This document shows, piece by piece, positions 15,435 through 24,854 of a stretch of 64,000 nt of DNA (position 1 is its first letter; the number at the start of each line of letters is the position of its first letter). A program made the translations under genes and the position numbers. Origin of the DNA: Peribacillus loiseleuriae (GTDB lineage: Bacteria; Bacillota; Bacilli; Bacillales; DSM-1321). The stretch lies in assembly GCF_001183985.1 (NCBI RefSeq), contig NZ_LFZW01000001.1, positions 2,912,470-2,976,469 of the forward strand, in the 5' to 3' direction. Below the pieces are notes generated by a model. That model did not search any database. It was given only the letters and a program-made list of their open reading frames with translations, and had not been told where the DNA came from.

Positions 15435-17588
15435 TCATCCATTGGTTTGTCCCATTTTCAATAAGGCTAATTTTATCATGAAGTAGGAAATATCCTCTGG
15501 TACATTTTCCTTAATTGGTTTGAGCTTCTCAGCCCCTGTGCTTTCAATGGCTTGATGGATCAACTCCAGTTTCTCCTTCGGTAGAAACGTTTCCCACTCT
15601 AAATCAAAACCGGCTTCCGCACATGTTACAAGATGATTTTCAATGGTTATTTTACTTAAACCACGAATGCTTGCTATTTCACTCATGTTATTTCCTTCTT
15701 TGTACAAACGATAGGTTTCCAGATGTGCGGCTTCTTTTTTGGTTTGTTTTTTCACTTCAGCGTGAGCCACAAGTGTTTTCTCTAATTCAGCTTCCGGATT
15801 TCCGGCTAAGTATTCGGCAATTGTTTGAAGGAATCGCTCCCCATATCGCTCTTGTTTTTGTGCTCCAACCCCTTTAACCATTAGAATTTCCGAAATCGAA
15901 ACCGGCAACTTGGCTGCCATGTCTTTTAACGCAGCATCGGAAAAAATAATAAAAGGTGGAACTTTTTCATTCTGGGCAATTTCCTTTCGAGTTTGGCGAA
16001 GCATTTCGAACAAACCGCTGTCGATATTTGTAATCGTCTGTACCTGTTTCAATTCTTTTTGCATAACCTTACGTTTTCCAAGTAATACTTCTTTGCCCGT
16101 ATCACTCACCTTTAGTACTGGGTATTGCCCACCTGTAATTTCTATGAATTGTTGTGCAGTTAAATAGTCAATAAAATCCGCAACGTGCTTGGCTGATTTC
16201 GCTGAAAGAATGCCATAGGTCGATAATTTTTGAAAACCAAACTCTTCTATTTTTTTCACCTTTGAGCCCGTTAACACCTGACTAATTATTGTTTTCCCAA
16301 AACGTTCACCCATTCGGATCATGCATGACAAAACCATTTGTGATTCTGTCGTTACATCCATTTCAGCACGATTGTCTTTACAATTTCCACAGCGACCGCA
16401 ATCATCGGGATTTTCTTCTCCAAAATAGCGAAGAATGAAGGCTTGTAGGCACCCTTCCGTGAAACAATAATCCTTCATTTGGTTCAGCTTCTGTAACTCC
16501 TGATGCTTCCATTCATCCGTTCCTTGTGATTGATCAATGAAAAACCGTTGAATATGTAAATCCTGCGGAGAATAAAGAAGGATGCATTCACTGTCAAGTC
16601 CATCTCGCCCCGCACGCCCCGCTTCTTGATAATAACTTTCCATATTTTTCGGTGTTTGATAATGTAAGACAAACCGCACATTCGATTTATCAATCCCCAT
16701 CCCAAAGGCGGAAGTTGCCACCATTACCGTTATATCGTCCTTTAAAAAAGCGTCCTGTTGACGTGTACGTTCCTCTTCATTCATCCCAGCATGGTATCTG
16801 CCCGCTTTAATCCCAGTATTCGCAAGCTTTTGCGAGATCCGGTCCACGTCTTTTCTGGTTGATGCGTAAATAATCCCTGACTCACTATGATTTTTTTCCA
16901 AATATCTCATTAAAAACTGCGCTCTATTTTCATCCTTCATAACGGAAAAGGTAAGATTACTTCGTGCAAATCCTGTGGAGAATTGATGGTCTAAATCGAT
17001 ATCTAGAGTCCGGCAAATATCTTCCTTGACGACTGGTGTAGCAGTGGCTGTAAGGGCGAGGACAACCGGATTTGAAGGAATTTCTTGTAGGAGTGTTTTG
17101 ATTTTCAAATAACTCGGACGGAAATCATGCCCCCATTGTGATATACAGTGCGCCTCGTCAATGGCAACAAACGAAATGTCCAGTTCACTTAATTGATGTA
17201 AAAAATGAGTAAGTTCCAATCTTTCCGGAGCAATGTATACAAGTTTATACATTCCTGCTTTCATCTCAACAAGTCGTTCTGCCGCTTCGTTAGCACTTAG
17301 GGAACTATTTAAAAATGTAGCTGAAATACCATTTTGATGTAATGCGTCCACCTGATCCTTCATTAATGAGATAAGTGGGGATATGACAAGCGTAATTCCG
17401 GAAAAAATAAGTGCGGGAATTTGATAACAAATCGATTTTCCCCCGCCAGTCGGCATAATCCCAGCCGTATGGTATCCTGCTAGAACCGATTCAATAATAT
17501 CTTCCTGACCAGATCGGAATGAATCATATCCGAAATAGGTTTGAAGCAGCTGTTGATGCTCACTTTTCAACTCTTTCACCCTTTCCAT
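15435..17588 (-). CDS. recQ: ATP-dependent DNA helicase RecQ
   Basis: 717 aa. 3'-5' DNA helicase for recombination and fork repair. Helicase core: motif I MPTGGGKSICYQIPA (about residue 43), motif II IDEAHCISQWGHDFRPSY (aromatic-rich loop), motif VI QEAGRAGRDG. The zinc-binding subdomain uses CFTEGC and CGRCGNC, followed by an RQC winged helix. HRDC spans about 515-590 (FIIFSDAALKDMAAKLPVS). The last 100 residues form an extra helix-turn-helix (HTH_40-like: RLYKEGNNMSEIASIRGLSKITIENHL), which makes it longer than minimal RecQ. Monocistronic, with a 90-bp palindrome upstream. Confidence 0.93.
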   Translation of the reverse strand: MERVKELKSEHQQLLQTYFGYDSFRSGQEDIIESVLAGYHTAGIMPTGGGKSICYQIPALIFSGITLVISPLISLMKDQVDALHQNGISATFLNSSLSANEAAERLVEMKAGMYKLVYIAPERLELTHFLHQLSELDISFVAIDEAHCISQWGHDFRPSYLKIKTLLQEIPSNPVVLALTATATPVVKEDICRTLDIDLDHQFSTGFARSNLTFSVMKDENRAQFLMRYLEKNHSESGIIYASTRKDVDRISQKLANTGIKAGRYHAGMNEEERTRQQDAFLKDDITVMVATSAFGMGIDKSNVRFVLHYQTPKNMESYYQEAGRAGRDGLDSECILLYSPQDLHIQRFFIDQSQGTDEWKHQELQKLNQMKDYCFTEGCLQAFILRYFGEENPDDCGRCGNCKDNRAEMDVTTESQMVLSCMIRMGERFGKTIISQVLTGSKVKKIEEFGFQKLSTYGILSAKSAKHVADFIDYLTAQQFIEITGGQYPVLKVSDTGKEVLLGKRKVMQKELKQVQTITNIDSGLFEMLRQTRKEIAQNEKVPPFIIFSDAALKDMAAKLPVSISEILMVKGVGAQKQERYGERFLQTIAEYLAGNPEAELEKTLVAHAEVKKQTKKEAAHLETYRLYKEGNNMSEIASIRGLSKITIENHLVTCAEAGFDLEWETFLPKEKLELIHQAIESTGAEKLKPIKENVPEDISYFMIKLALLKMGQTNG

Positions 17589-17667
17589 CCATTTTCATAG
17601 ATTGTATAAGCACTTTCATTATACGGAAAGATAGATATGATGACAAATAGCATTATTTAAAAACAAG

Positions 17668-17756
17668 AAGGGTCAGACCCCGCAACAACTAAATTCAGTA
17701 TATAATAAGTGTATGAAACACTACATACTAATTTAGAGCGCGAGATCAGACCCTTC
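17668..17756. repeat. ~90-bp palindromic repeat, copy 1
   Basis: Outer arms agggtcagaccc and gatcagacccttc, inner arms aattcagtatata and tactaatttaga around agtgtatgaaacact. A related copy is at 59817-59907. It has no ORF. It lies between recQ and the LysM-3D gene (both minus), just after the latter's transcript start region for recQ, and could act as the terminator of the LysM-3D gene in the opposite reading. MITE-like by build. Confidence 0.6.
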
Positions 17757-17771
17757 GTTTATGTATAGCGT

Positions 17772-18569
17772 TTAGTTTAAAACTTTCACTTTCACATTTT
17801 TTCTTCCCCAATTTTTTGCATCTTGTAAGTTAGGAACAAAAACATCGATTTTATTTCCTTTAATCGCTCCGCCCGTATCTCCGGCTATTGCATTTCCATA
17901 CCCTTCAACATAGACTTTCGAGCCTAATGGAATGACAGACGGATCGACTGATATTACCTTAGTATCAGGGTTGTTTTTTAAATTAATGCCAGTTGCAGTG
18001 ATTCCGCTGCAGCCATTGCAACTTGCCGTATAAGCTGTTGCAGTAACGGTTATTTCCTTCGCGATATTTTCAGTGCTAGTTGCAGTTTTCTCAGTCTGTT
18101 TAACTACTGGCTCCGTTTGTGCCGTTGATACGGTCTGCTTTGTAGACTGTGTCTGTGGAGCTTCAACTGGTTTTGATTTTTGGACAGATGCAGACTGAAC
18201 GGGTGCCTGACTTGTACTATCCAAAATAACAATCTGATTGCCAGGGTAGATTAAATCACTTTCGATACCATTCCATTCTTTAATTTCATCGACTGTTACG
18301 CCGTTTGTTTTCGCTATATTCCATAATGTATCGCCAGATTTAATCGAATAATATTCTTCACTTGAAACCTTCAATATATCGCCCGTATGTATTCGAGCCG
18401 TTTCCAACCCGTTCCATGTCATAATGTCTTCTACTGATACTTGATGTGTTTGAGAAAGTCCCCATATTGTATCTCCATCTTTCACTTTCACATCCTGCGC
18501 ATTTGCTTGTGTTCCTAGACTAACAGACAATACCGCAACCGCAGCTAATGATAAGATTGATTTTTTCAT
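17772..18569 (-). CDS. Secreted cell-wall protein: two LysM + 3D domain (YocH-like)
   Basis: 265 aa. Signal peptide 1-24 (SLAAVAVLSVSLGTQANAQ). LysM1 about 27-70 (VKDGDTIWGLSQTHQV), LysM2 about 72-113 (YSIKSGDTLWNIAKTNGV), a Q/T/S-rich linker, then a C-terminal 3D domain about 172-265 with the three aspartates (NPDTKVISVDPSVIPLG, GDTGGAIKGNKIDVFVP). LysM binds peptidoglycan; the 3D domain is a muralytic (MltA-like barrel) fold. The layout matches YocH, a WalRK-regulated autolysin, and WalR-like boxes are seen upstream. Ribosome site ggagg. Confidence 0.88.
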   Translation of the reverse strand: MKKSILSLAAVAVLSVSLGTQANAQDVKVKDGDTIWGLSQTHQVSVEDIMTWNGLETARIHTGDILKVSSEEYYSIKSGDTLWNIAKTNGVTVDEIKEWNGIESDLIYPGNQIVILDSTSQAPVQSASVQKSKPVEAPQTQSTKQTVSTAQTEPVVKQTEKTATSTENIAKEITVTATAYTASCNGCSGITATGINLKNNPDTKVISVDPSVIPLGSKVYVEGYGNAIAGDTGGAIKGNKIDVFVPNLQDAKNWGRKNVKVKVLN

Positions 18570-18672
18570 ATATTAGTTACCTCCCTGTTATGCTTGTTCA
18601 AGCTAACAATATTCATGTTAACACAGAATTCCCCCCTGCAAAGAACAAGCAGATAAAGAACTAGTAACAAAC

Positions 18673-18700
18673 ATAACAGAGAGATGACAACGAGATAACA
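18673..18700 (-). promoter_or_regulatory. Three in-phase WalR-like boxes
   Basis: On the minus strand TGTTAT, TGTCAT and TGTTAT start exactly 11 nt apart (18700, 18689, 18678), i.e. TGTTAT-N5-TGTCAT-N5-TGTTAT. This fits the WalR direct-repeat consensus TGTWAH-N5-TGTWAH apart from one C. They lie about 105-130 nt before the start of the LysM-3D gene, a known type of WalR target. The remaining gap to 18960 shows no ORF. Confidence 0.6.
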
Positions 18701-18960
18701 AGGAGGCAGAATAGTCAATTATTTTACCAATGGAATAAAAGTGCAAGTATTAGTCAAGCAAAATATTTAGAGATCGATTTTCTCGCCGTATAACTTGCTT
18801 GGCATTTGATCTCGAGAGGCTAGGCTACTTTCGCTAAATTTAAACGGAAAAATTAAGTTATCTACATAAAAAATATTTGACATAGATTCCTATACAACAG
18901 ATAAAGGACGATGAACGTATTTCACTAAATTACAGTGAAAAATTTCATCATCCCTAGGCT

Positions 18961-19833
18961 TTATTTTCGATTTGAAGAATAGGTCCAGCCATCTTCCTGA
19001 TAGACTTTGTCTTCTTTCATTAGTTTCCCAAGCGCACGTTTAAATGAACCTTTACTTAAGCCAAAATGGAATTTTACATCTTCCGGCAATGTTTTATCGC
19101 CATATGGCATTGCACCACCACGATTTAATAAATATTTATAAATAACGGCTGCGTCTTCTTCCATTTTATCTTGTTTGAAAGGTAAAAGGGAAACATTTAA
19201 CGTGCCATCCTCTTTCCGATCAATAACTCGTCCCTCCACAAGCTCACCGAGACGAGGTTCCTCAACTCGTTCCGTTTCATGGATAAAACAGCGATATCCT
19301 TCTTGGGAGATGAAAAAAGAGCCAACCATTAATAATCGGTATACATTTCCCTTAACAGAATCATTACGAATTCCTTTTAACGGGGCTTCGACTGACGTTT
19401 CCTGCATCACGTCTTCTGACGCAAGTTTTCCTAATAACCTCTCGTGACGATCTGATTTTAGTGAAATATACAGGGCATCTCCCACTTTCGGCCATAGATG
19501 GCGCAGATTCGGTAAATCATCAACCGAAACTAGGATATCTTTACTTAAGCCAATGTTTACGAATACACCCATTTCTTTTTTCACGCTGACAACCTCTGCC
19601 CAGCCATAGGAATCGAAGCGCACTTCAGGGATTTTCGTTGTTGCGGTCAAGCGACCCGTTTTATCTAGATATACAAAAACCTTCACTTTATCACCAATTG
19701 AAATTTGTGAATCGGATTGGATTTCACTATTAGGTAGAAGGATACTTTCCATTCCATCACCAATAAAATAACCAAACTCAGCTTCTCGTTCTACTTCTAA
19801 TTTGATGGCCATTCCAGCCTGAATCTTACTCAT
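18961..19833 (-). CDS. cvfB: CvfB family S1-domain RNA-binding protein (YitL-like)
   Basis: About 290 aa. Three S1-like segments are visible: residues 5-60 (GDKVKVFVYLDKTGRLTATTK), 70-135 (YGWAEVVSVKKEMGVFVNIG, LRHLWPKVGDALYISLK), and 145-210 (GELVEGRVIDRKEDGTLNVSL-like). The last 65 residues form a winged helix (YLLNRGGAMPYGDKTLPEDVKFHFGLSKGSFKRALGKLMKE). This layout is that of CvfB, an RNA-binding regulator. Two adjacent ATGs follow aggagg; the second (19833) has the better spacing. Monocistronic. Confidence 0.88.
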   Translation of the reverse strand: MSKIQAGMAIKLEVEREAEFGYFIGDGMESILLPNSEIQSDSQISIGDKVKVFVYLDKTGRLTATTKIPEVRFDSYGWAEVVSVKKEMGVFVNIGLSKDILVSVDDLPNLRHLWPKVGDALYISLKSDRHERLLGKLASEDVMQETSVEAPLKGIRNDSVKGNVYRLLMVGSFFISQEGYRCFIHETERVEEPRLGELVEGRVIDRKEDGTLNVSLLPFKQDKMEEDAAVIYKYLLNRGGAMPYGDKTLPEDVKFHFGLSKGSFKRALGKLMKEDKVYQEDGWTYSSNRK

Positions 19834-20093
19834 CATTATACCTCCTGAAGCATTTCGCTACATGTACTTCTAATATTGTTCCCGTTTTTTTATCGTTTAG
19901 TGTATTAAAAACGAATAAATAATGCCGTCAAATAAATTCAACTGACTACATACAGCATAGGCAGTCACTCATTTTTTCTATATACCATATTTGAATCTAT
20001 CATTTTTCGAAAGAGTTGTATATGTTAAATTAAAAAAACATCCATGAACATCTGATCTAAAGCCCAACGATGAAAAAGTTCAGGTTCTCAAAT

Positions 20094-20150
20094 TGCATCA
20101 CCTTATGAAGGTGGCCGTGCGGAGTTGGTTTTGTGAAGCCCCCCCCTTTT
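20094..20150 (+). repeat. Shortened relative of the structured repeat (fragment D)
   Basis: Reads gcatcaccttatgaagg, tggccgtgcggag, then gaagccccccc. The order (cacc, tatgaagg, ggtgg..gtgcggag, gaagcccc) matches the full repeats with the variable parts deleted. It lies 17 nt past the stop of the capA-like gene (minus). The gap 19834-20167 holds no other feature that I can name. Confidence 0.45.
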
Positions 20151-20167
20151 CCACAGAAAGGGCGGAG

Positions 20168-21352
20168 TTACTGCAAGTAACTCACGGCACCTTTTCCGTC
20201 AATCTTTACATTATAAGAAAGTTGATTAAGCTTTGATATAATCGCTTGGTTATAGCTTTCGTCCATGAATTGTGGTTGTCCTTTGACAATTTTCGTAGGC
20301 TTGAGCGAAGAGGAAATTTCTCCATTATCTAAGGTAACTTGAACAATCATTGTTTCTGAACCTTTTGGTGATGCAGAATCCGTAAAGATGAAATTGCCAA
20401 GGCTATAATAGATTGGACACCCTTTGTACTCTTCAATACCCATCAATGAATGACTATGAGAGCCAATAACGGCAGAAGCACCTGCATCAATGAAAGCTTT
20501 CCCCATTTCTCTAGCATAGCTTTCTGGGTAATCTTGTCTTTCACGGTTCCAATGAATCATCACCATAAGGTAATCCGACTGCTCAGCTGCTTTCTTTACA
20601 TAGGTCATCATCGGTTCATTTTGATAGGCATTTGCAATACCAGGTTTATCCCCTTTTGCAGCCCAGGAAACCTCAGGTAGTACCCTACTGATTCCGATGA
20701 TTGCAATTTTCTTACCATTCACTTCTTTATAATAGGCAGAAAAAGCCTCTTCTTCGTTATTCCCTGCACCTGTATAGGCAATATTATACGATTTCAAATG
20801 ATCGAATGTATCGAGTAACGCGTCCATCCCATAATCTAGTGTATGATTATTGGCCAAGGAAACAACATCAACACCTGCATTTACTACTCCTTGCAATGTC
20901 TTTGGATCGGATCGAAATGTAAACTGCTTTTCAGCTGGGATGCCACGTGTTGAGACAGATGTTTCAAGATTAATTGCCGTAATATTAGAGTTCCGGAGAG
21001 TTTCGCCAACTTGTATAAAAGGATAATCTACTCCATATGTATCTATTAATTGCCCTACACCTCGTCCTAACAAAACATCTCCTGTAAAAGTTACTGTAAT
21101 TGGTTTATGCGTAACTGATTGCTCGTGTTTTTTTAATACGTCCGCTTTTCCCTCTAAAAAAGATGATTCTGGAACATTCTTAACGGCAACTTTTGTAACC
21201 TGACTTTCTTTAACAGAAAAAGCTGGTACAGCCTGTCTTTCCATCGACTGCAGTTGAAAAAGATAAAAAGCAACACTTATAATCAAACAGACCAATATTA
21301 GTAATGTCGTTTGAATTAGTAGTTTCCGTGTTCGTTGAGATTTTCTTCCCAT
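20168..21352 (-). CDS. CapA family protein (PGA_cap metallophosphatase-like)
   Basis: 394 aa. Membrane anchor at residues 8-29 (LLIQTTLLILVCLIISVAFYLF). The CapA domain begins about residue 84 with TFTGDVLLGRGVG, then NLETSVSTRG, SLANNHTLDYG, VMIHWNRERQDYP and AVIGSHSHSLMG, which are the metal-binding motifs of this calcineurin-like family. Relatives help polymerise or anchor poly-gamma-glutamate, but isolated copies without capBC, as here, are common and of uncertain role. Start by ATG, no operon partner. Confidence 0.85.
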   Translation of the reverse strand: MGRKSQRTRKLLIQTTLLILVCLIISVAFYLFQLQSMERQAVPAFSVKESQVTKVAVKNVPESSFLEGKADVLKKHEQSVTHKPITVTFTGDVLLGRGVGQLIDTYGVDYPFIQVGETLRNSNITAINLETSVSTRGIPAEKQFTFRSDPKTLQGVVNAGVDVVSLANNHTLDYGMDALLDTFDHLKSYNIAYTGAGNNEEEAFSAYYKEVNGKKIAIIGISRVLPEVSWAAKGDKPGIANAYQNEPMMTYVKKAAEQSDYLMVMIHWNRERQDYPESYAREMGKAFIDAGASAVIGSHSHSLMGIEEYKGCPIYYSLGNFIFTDSASPKGSETMIVQVTLDNGEISSSLKPTKIVKGQPQFMDESYNQAIISKLNQLSYNVKIDGKGAVSYLQ

Positions 21353-21478
21353 ATACCGTCTCCGTTCCTAATAAGTTTACTCTATCTATAATATCAGCGT
21401 ACTTCTGTTAGACACATCCAGGCATTCTCGCTAAAGATTTCAACATCACCAACATCTATCACAATAAATGTAAATTGT

Positions 21479-24343
21479 TTATTCAGGCACTAAGATTTGA
21501 CCTTGTTTCCCATTGCTTAACAGCGTGTACATAATCACTTTTGAAAGTTGACTTGGCTGGTAAGGCTTTACAAGATATTCTTGAGCACCTAAAGAAAAAC
21601 CTTGTTCTTTTTCATCTAGAGCTGTTGAAACAAAGATTGGTATATGTTTGAATCGTTCATTTTCCTTTAATTCTTTCATAACACTCCAGCCATCCATTTC
21701 ATCTTCTTCAAGAAGAATATCTAGAACAATGGCATCTGGGACAGCTGTTTTCATTTGTTCCAACGCTTTACTTCCACTGCTAAAGTAACTTACATGGAAT
21801 CCGCTATCAAGTAATTCAAGTTTTAATAGTTCAGCTAAACTTAAATCATCTTCAATGACCATGATATTGTAATTCAAATCAGACGAGATTCCTTCAGATT
21901 GTTTCGTTAGCTCTCTTGTTATCACCCTTGGAAATTCAAGCTTGAAGACACTTCCCTTACCGTATTCAGATTCGACGGTTATTTTCCCACCACTAGCTTT
22001 AACAATTTCTTCAACAATTGCTAGTCCAAGACCAGTCCCGCCAATTCTTCTGTGATCCGAATTGTCTACTCGATAAAACTTTTGGAATAAGTGTGGAATA
22101 GCGTCATTAGGAATACCCAATCCTTCATCTTCAAATTCGATGAATACAAATTCAGGGTTTTCATTTATCCTAACTGTAACATTTCCTCCATTTGGCGAGT
22201 ATTTTATTGAATTGCTAAGAAGATTCGTAAACACTTGTTCAAGCTTAGATTTATCTCCAAAAATAATGGACTGATGAACATCCGATTGAAGCGCAAAATG
22301 ATGAAGAGTCGTATTCACTTTTTGGTGCTCGATTGCAGTTTCGATAATTGGATATAGATCCACATATTTCTTCTCATACGTTTGCTTACCTGATTCCATT
22401 CTTTGAACATCAAGGAAATCATTAATTAATAGAGTTAACCGATTTGCCTCGTTATATATCGTCTGCAAATATTTCATTTTTCTTTCTGGCTTTAATTCTT
22501 TATTTAATAGAAGCTCTGTAAAACCTAGAACACTTGCTAGTGGAGTCCGTAATTCATGACTCACCGTGCTTACAAATTCAGATTTCATTTGATCAACTTC
22601 GTATTCTTTCGTTATATCACGATGGACAAGGATTGTTCTTAGAGTGTCATCACCATGATAGATCGTTTTCGCATACACCTTAATTATTTGATTTGTATCC
22701 TTTTTACAATAAACAAATGATTGCTCTTCTTCTGCATTTACGGCTGATTCAATGGTTTTTTTCAAATTGAAGGGGAATTCATCCCCTTCAATTTGCTCAG
22801 CCATAAGCGAGCTCCATTGCTTCCATGGCATCCCTATCAAACCATTTGTAAACTGTTTTTGATTAAAAATGGTATTTAGACGCTGATTTACTTGAATCGT
22901 TTTACCATTTTGATCAATCAGCTGAATCCCTTCTTGGACTGCATTTAAAATATCTTGATTTAAATTACGATTATTCTCCGTTTGTTCATACATCTTGATT
23001 TTTTCAAGTGAAATCGCAATTTGTCTCGCCAATGCTTCATATTCACTCAAATCCTTGTCTGAGAAATTGTGACCGTATCGGCTGAACACCATAATAGCTT
23101 CAACTTTATCCGAAGATGATAGAACGGGTAAATATAAATCATAACTATAGTTTATATTCTCATGGTATCCTTTTTCTGCAATTTCTTGTTCCCGTTTCAA
23201 GGTAAATGCTTGCTTTGTCTCGAATAGACGCTGTACCAAACCTATATCCATAAAACGAATAAATCGATCGATACCTATTTGTGTTAGACCAAAAGCGGCA
23301 TAAGCGTCTTCTTCTACTAGTTTAATGATTCCTCGATCTGCACCAATCAGTTTACACATGTTTTGAACAACACTTTGAAGAACTTCTTTTTTATTTAAAG
23401 TACTAGAAATACTATGAATTAATTCATTTCTTCTAGTGAGTTTTTGCTCATGTGATCTGAGATTTTCTAACGTGACTTCAAGTTCATGCTGCTGTGCATG
23501 TAATTCATCTTGTTGGGCTATTAACTCTTCATTTTGCGCAACTAATCCCTGTTCTTTTTCCTGAATGCTTTCAACCATCTTCTGGAAAGCAACAGATAGA
23601 GTACCTAATTCGTCTTTTCTCTTAGAATCTACATGAATAATTGCTTCTCTACCAGCGGCAATTTCATTTGCAGCAAATGAGAAGTCAATCAGTGGTTTTC
23701 CAATATTTCTAAATATCATTCGAATAATATATTGGATGAGCAATAAGAGTAGAACAATAAAACCAATAAAAAATAACTGTAAATTTGATTGGCTTTTACT
23801 AAGTTCGACTACATTCTTCCCTAACTGATTTTCCAGCCCAGCGCTTATGGCCTTCGTATCTTTTAGAAACCGTTCCACTTTCGTGGTAGTCTCTGTATTT
23901 GCTATATCCATAAGTTCAGTTCTATTACCATTTTCATAATTAGTTATAACATTTGGCAGAACATCACCAAAATAATAATCTGAAAAATCAACCATTTCTT
24001 GGTATTCGGATATTTCTGAAATGGTCACACTATCTCGCTCTAGTTCTGAGATCAACTCCCTTATACCTTTTTCTTTCCCTCTTGCACGTTCCATCATTTG
24101 AGGATTATTTAGCGCAATATATCCTCTAACATCTAAAAAAACGGCATTATAATCATCATAAATCGCATTAATCGTTTTCCGTTTTTCAACGAGCACTTTG
24201 CGATTCTCGATATATTGATGATTTAAGTTTTGTTGAAGATAAAACAAAATGGCAGTCCCAATAAGACAAATTATAAAGCAAGCACTTATAAGTAAAATAA
24301 CCTGTCTGGGCAGGCTGTTCCGAAAGTAATTACTAAGCCTCAT
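21479..24343 (-). CDS. Hybrid sensor histidine kinase (CHASE3-like, HAMP, GAF, PAS, HK, REC)
   Basis: 954 aa. First membrane helix about 13-32, an extracytoplasmic four-helix sensor of the CHASE3/MCP type (KTINAIYDDYNAVFLDVRG), second helix about 186-208, HAMP about 210-260, coiled coil 262-305 (QGLVAQNEELIAQQDELHAQ), GAF about 315-455, PAS about 465-575. HisKA has the acceptor His in VSTVSHELRTPLASVL (about 594); HATPase has NLLSNSIKYSPNG, DEGLGIPND and GGTGLGLAIV. A C-terminal receiver (about 833-950) has the acceptor Asp in AIVLDILLEEDEMDG and LVKPYQP. It overlaps the receiver gene upstream by 11 nt. Acts at the head of a phosphorelay. Confidence 0.9.
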   Translation of the reverse strand: MRLSNYFRNSLPRQVILLISACFIICLIGTAILFYLQQNLNHQYIENRKVLVEKRKTINAIYDDYNAVFLDVRGYIALNNPQMMERARGKEKGIRELISELERDSVTISEISEYQEMVDFSDYYFGDVLPNVITNYENGNRTELMDIANTETTTKVERFLKDTKAISAGLENQLGKNVVELSKSQSNLQLFFIGFIVLLLLLIQYIIRMIFRNIGKPLIDFSFAANEIAAGREAIIHVDSKRKDELGTLSVAFQKMVESIQEKEQGLVAQNEELIAQQDELHAQQHELEVTLENLRSHEQKLTRRNELIHSISSTLNKKEVLQSVVQNMCKLIGADRGIIKLVEEDAYAAFGLTQIGIDRFIRFMDIGLVQRLFETKQAFTLKREQEIAEKGYHENINYSYDLYLPVLSSSDKVEAIMVFSRYGHNFSDKDLSEYEALARQIAISLEKIKMYEQTENNRNLNQDILNAVQEGIQLIDQNGKTIQVNQRLNTIFNQKQFTNGLIGMPWKQWSSLMAEQIEGDEFPFNLKKTIESAVNAEEEQSFVYCKKDTNQIIKVYAKTIYHGDDTLRTILVHRDITKEYEVDQMKSEFVSTVSHELRTPLASVLGFTELLLNKELKPERKMKYLQTIYNEANRLTLLINDFLDVQRMESGKQTYEKKYVDLYPIIETAIEHQKVNTTLHHFALQSDVHQSIIFGDKSKLEQVFTNLLSNSIKYSPNGGNVTVRINENPEFVFIEFEDEGLGIPNDAIPHLFQKFYRVDNSDHRRIGGTGLGLAIVEEIVKASGGKITVESEYGKGSVFKLEFPRVITRELTKQSEGISSDLNYNIMVIEDDLSLAELLKLELLDSGFHVSYFSSGSKALEQMKTAVPDAIVLDILLEEDEMDGWSVMKELKENERFKHIPIFVSTALDEKEQGFSLGAQEYLVKPYQPSQLSKVIMYTLLSNGKQGQILVPE

Positions 24344-24701
24344 TTATAATTTCCTCAATTTTTTCTAAAAGCTTAAGCGGACTGAATGGTTTTTCCATAA
24401 AGTAGTCCGCACCAGCTAACAGAATTCTTTCTTGTTCAAAGGCTTGGCTTTTTGCTGAAAGCATCAAAATTTTTGAAAGTCCCAGTGATTCTCCTGCCTT
24501 AATTTTCTCAATAAGTTCAAGACCGGTATATACCGGCATCATATAATCAAGAATTACAAGATCATATTCTTCCGATTTCAAATAATCAAGTGCTTCTTGG
24601 CCATCAGCCGCTTCGTCAACGATATAATCTTCATCCTCAAGCGTGTCAACAATTAACATCCGTAACACAGCTTCATCTTCTGCCAATAAAATCCGTTTCA
24701 T
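24333..24701 (-). CDS. Single-domain response regulator (CheY/Spo0F-like)
   Basis: 122 aa, only a receiver domain. Acidic pocket LLAEDEAVL, phospho-acceptor Asp in DLVILDYMMP (about residue 52), Thr/Ser switch in MLSAKSQ, Lys in FMEKPFSP. With no output domain it should carry phosphate between partners. It overlaps the hybrid kinase and follows the Hpt-GGDEF gene, so the three likely form one relay. Ribosome site aaggagg precedes the ATG. Confidence 0.9.
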   Translation of the reverse strand: MKRILLAEDEAVLRMLIVDTLEDEDYIVDEAADGQEALDYLKSEEYDLVILDYMMPVYTGLELIEKIKAGESLGLSKILMLSAKSQAFEQERILLAGADYFMEKPFSPLKLLEKIEEIINEA

Positions 24702-24854
24702 GTTTGCCTCCTTGAATTAAATAAGTAGATACCCATAATAGATAATTCACACACATTATTTTTCTTACATACTAATTCTTGTAAGTGATTTTATTAAAAA
24801 CACCCATTCTTTATAGATCGGAATTTTTGTCATATTTTCTACTACTTACCTGCA

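Noticed and set aside
18570..18960. c-di-AMP (ydaO-type) riboswitch upstream of the LysM-3D gene
   Set aside because: Such riboswitches often precede wall hydrolase genes, but the conserved core is not present; WalR-like boxes explain the region better.
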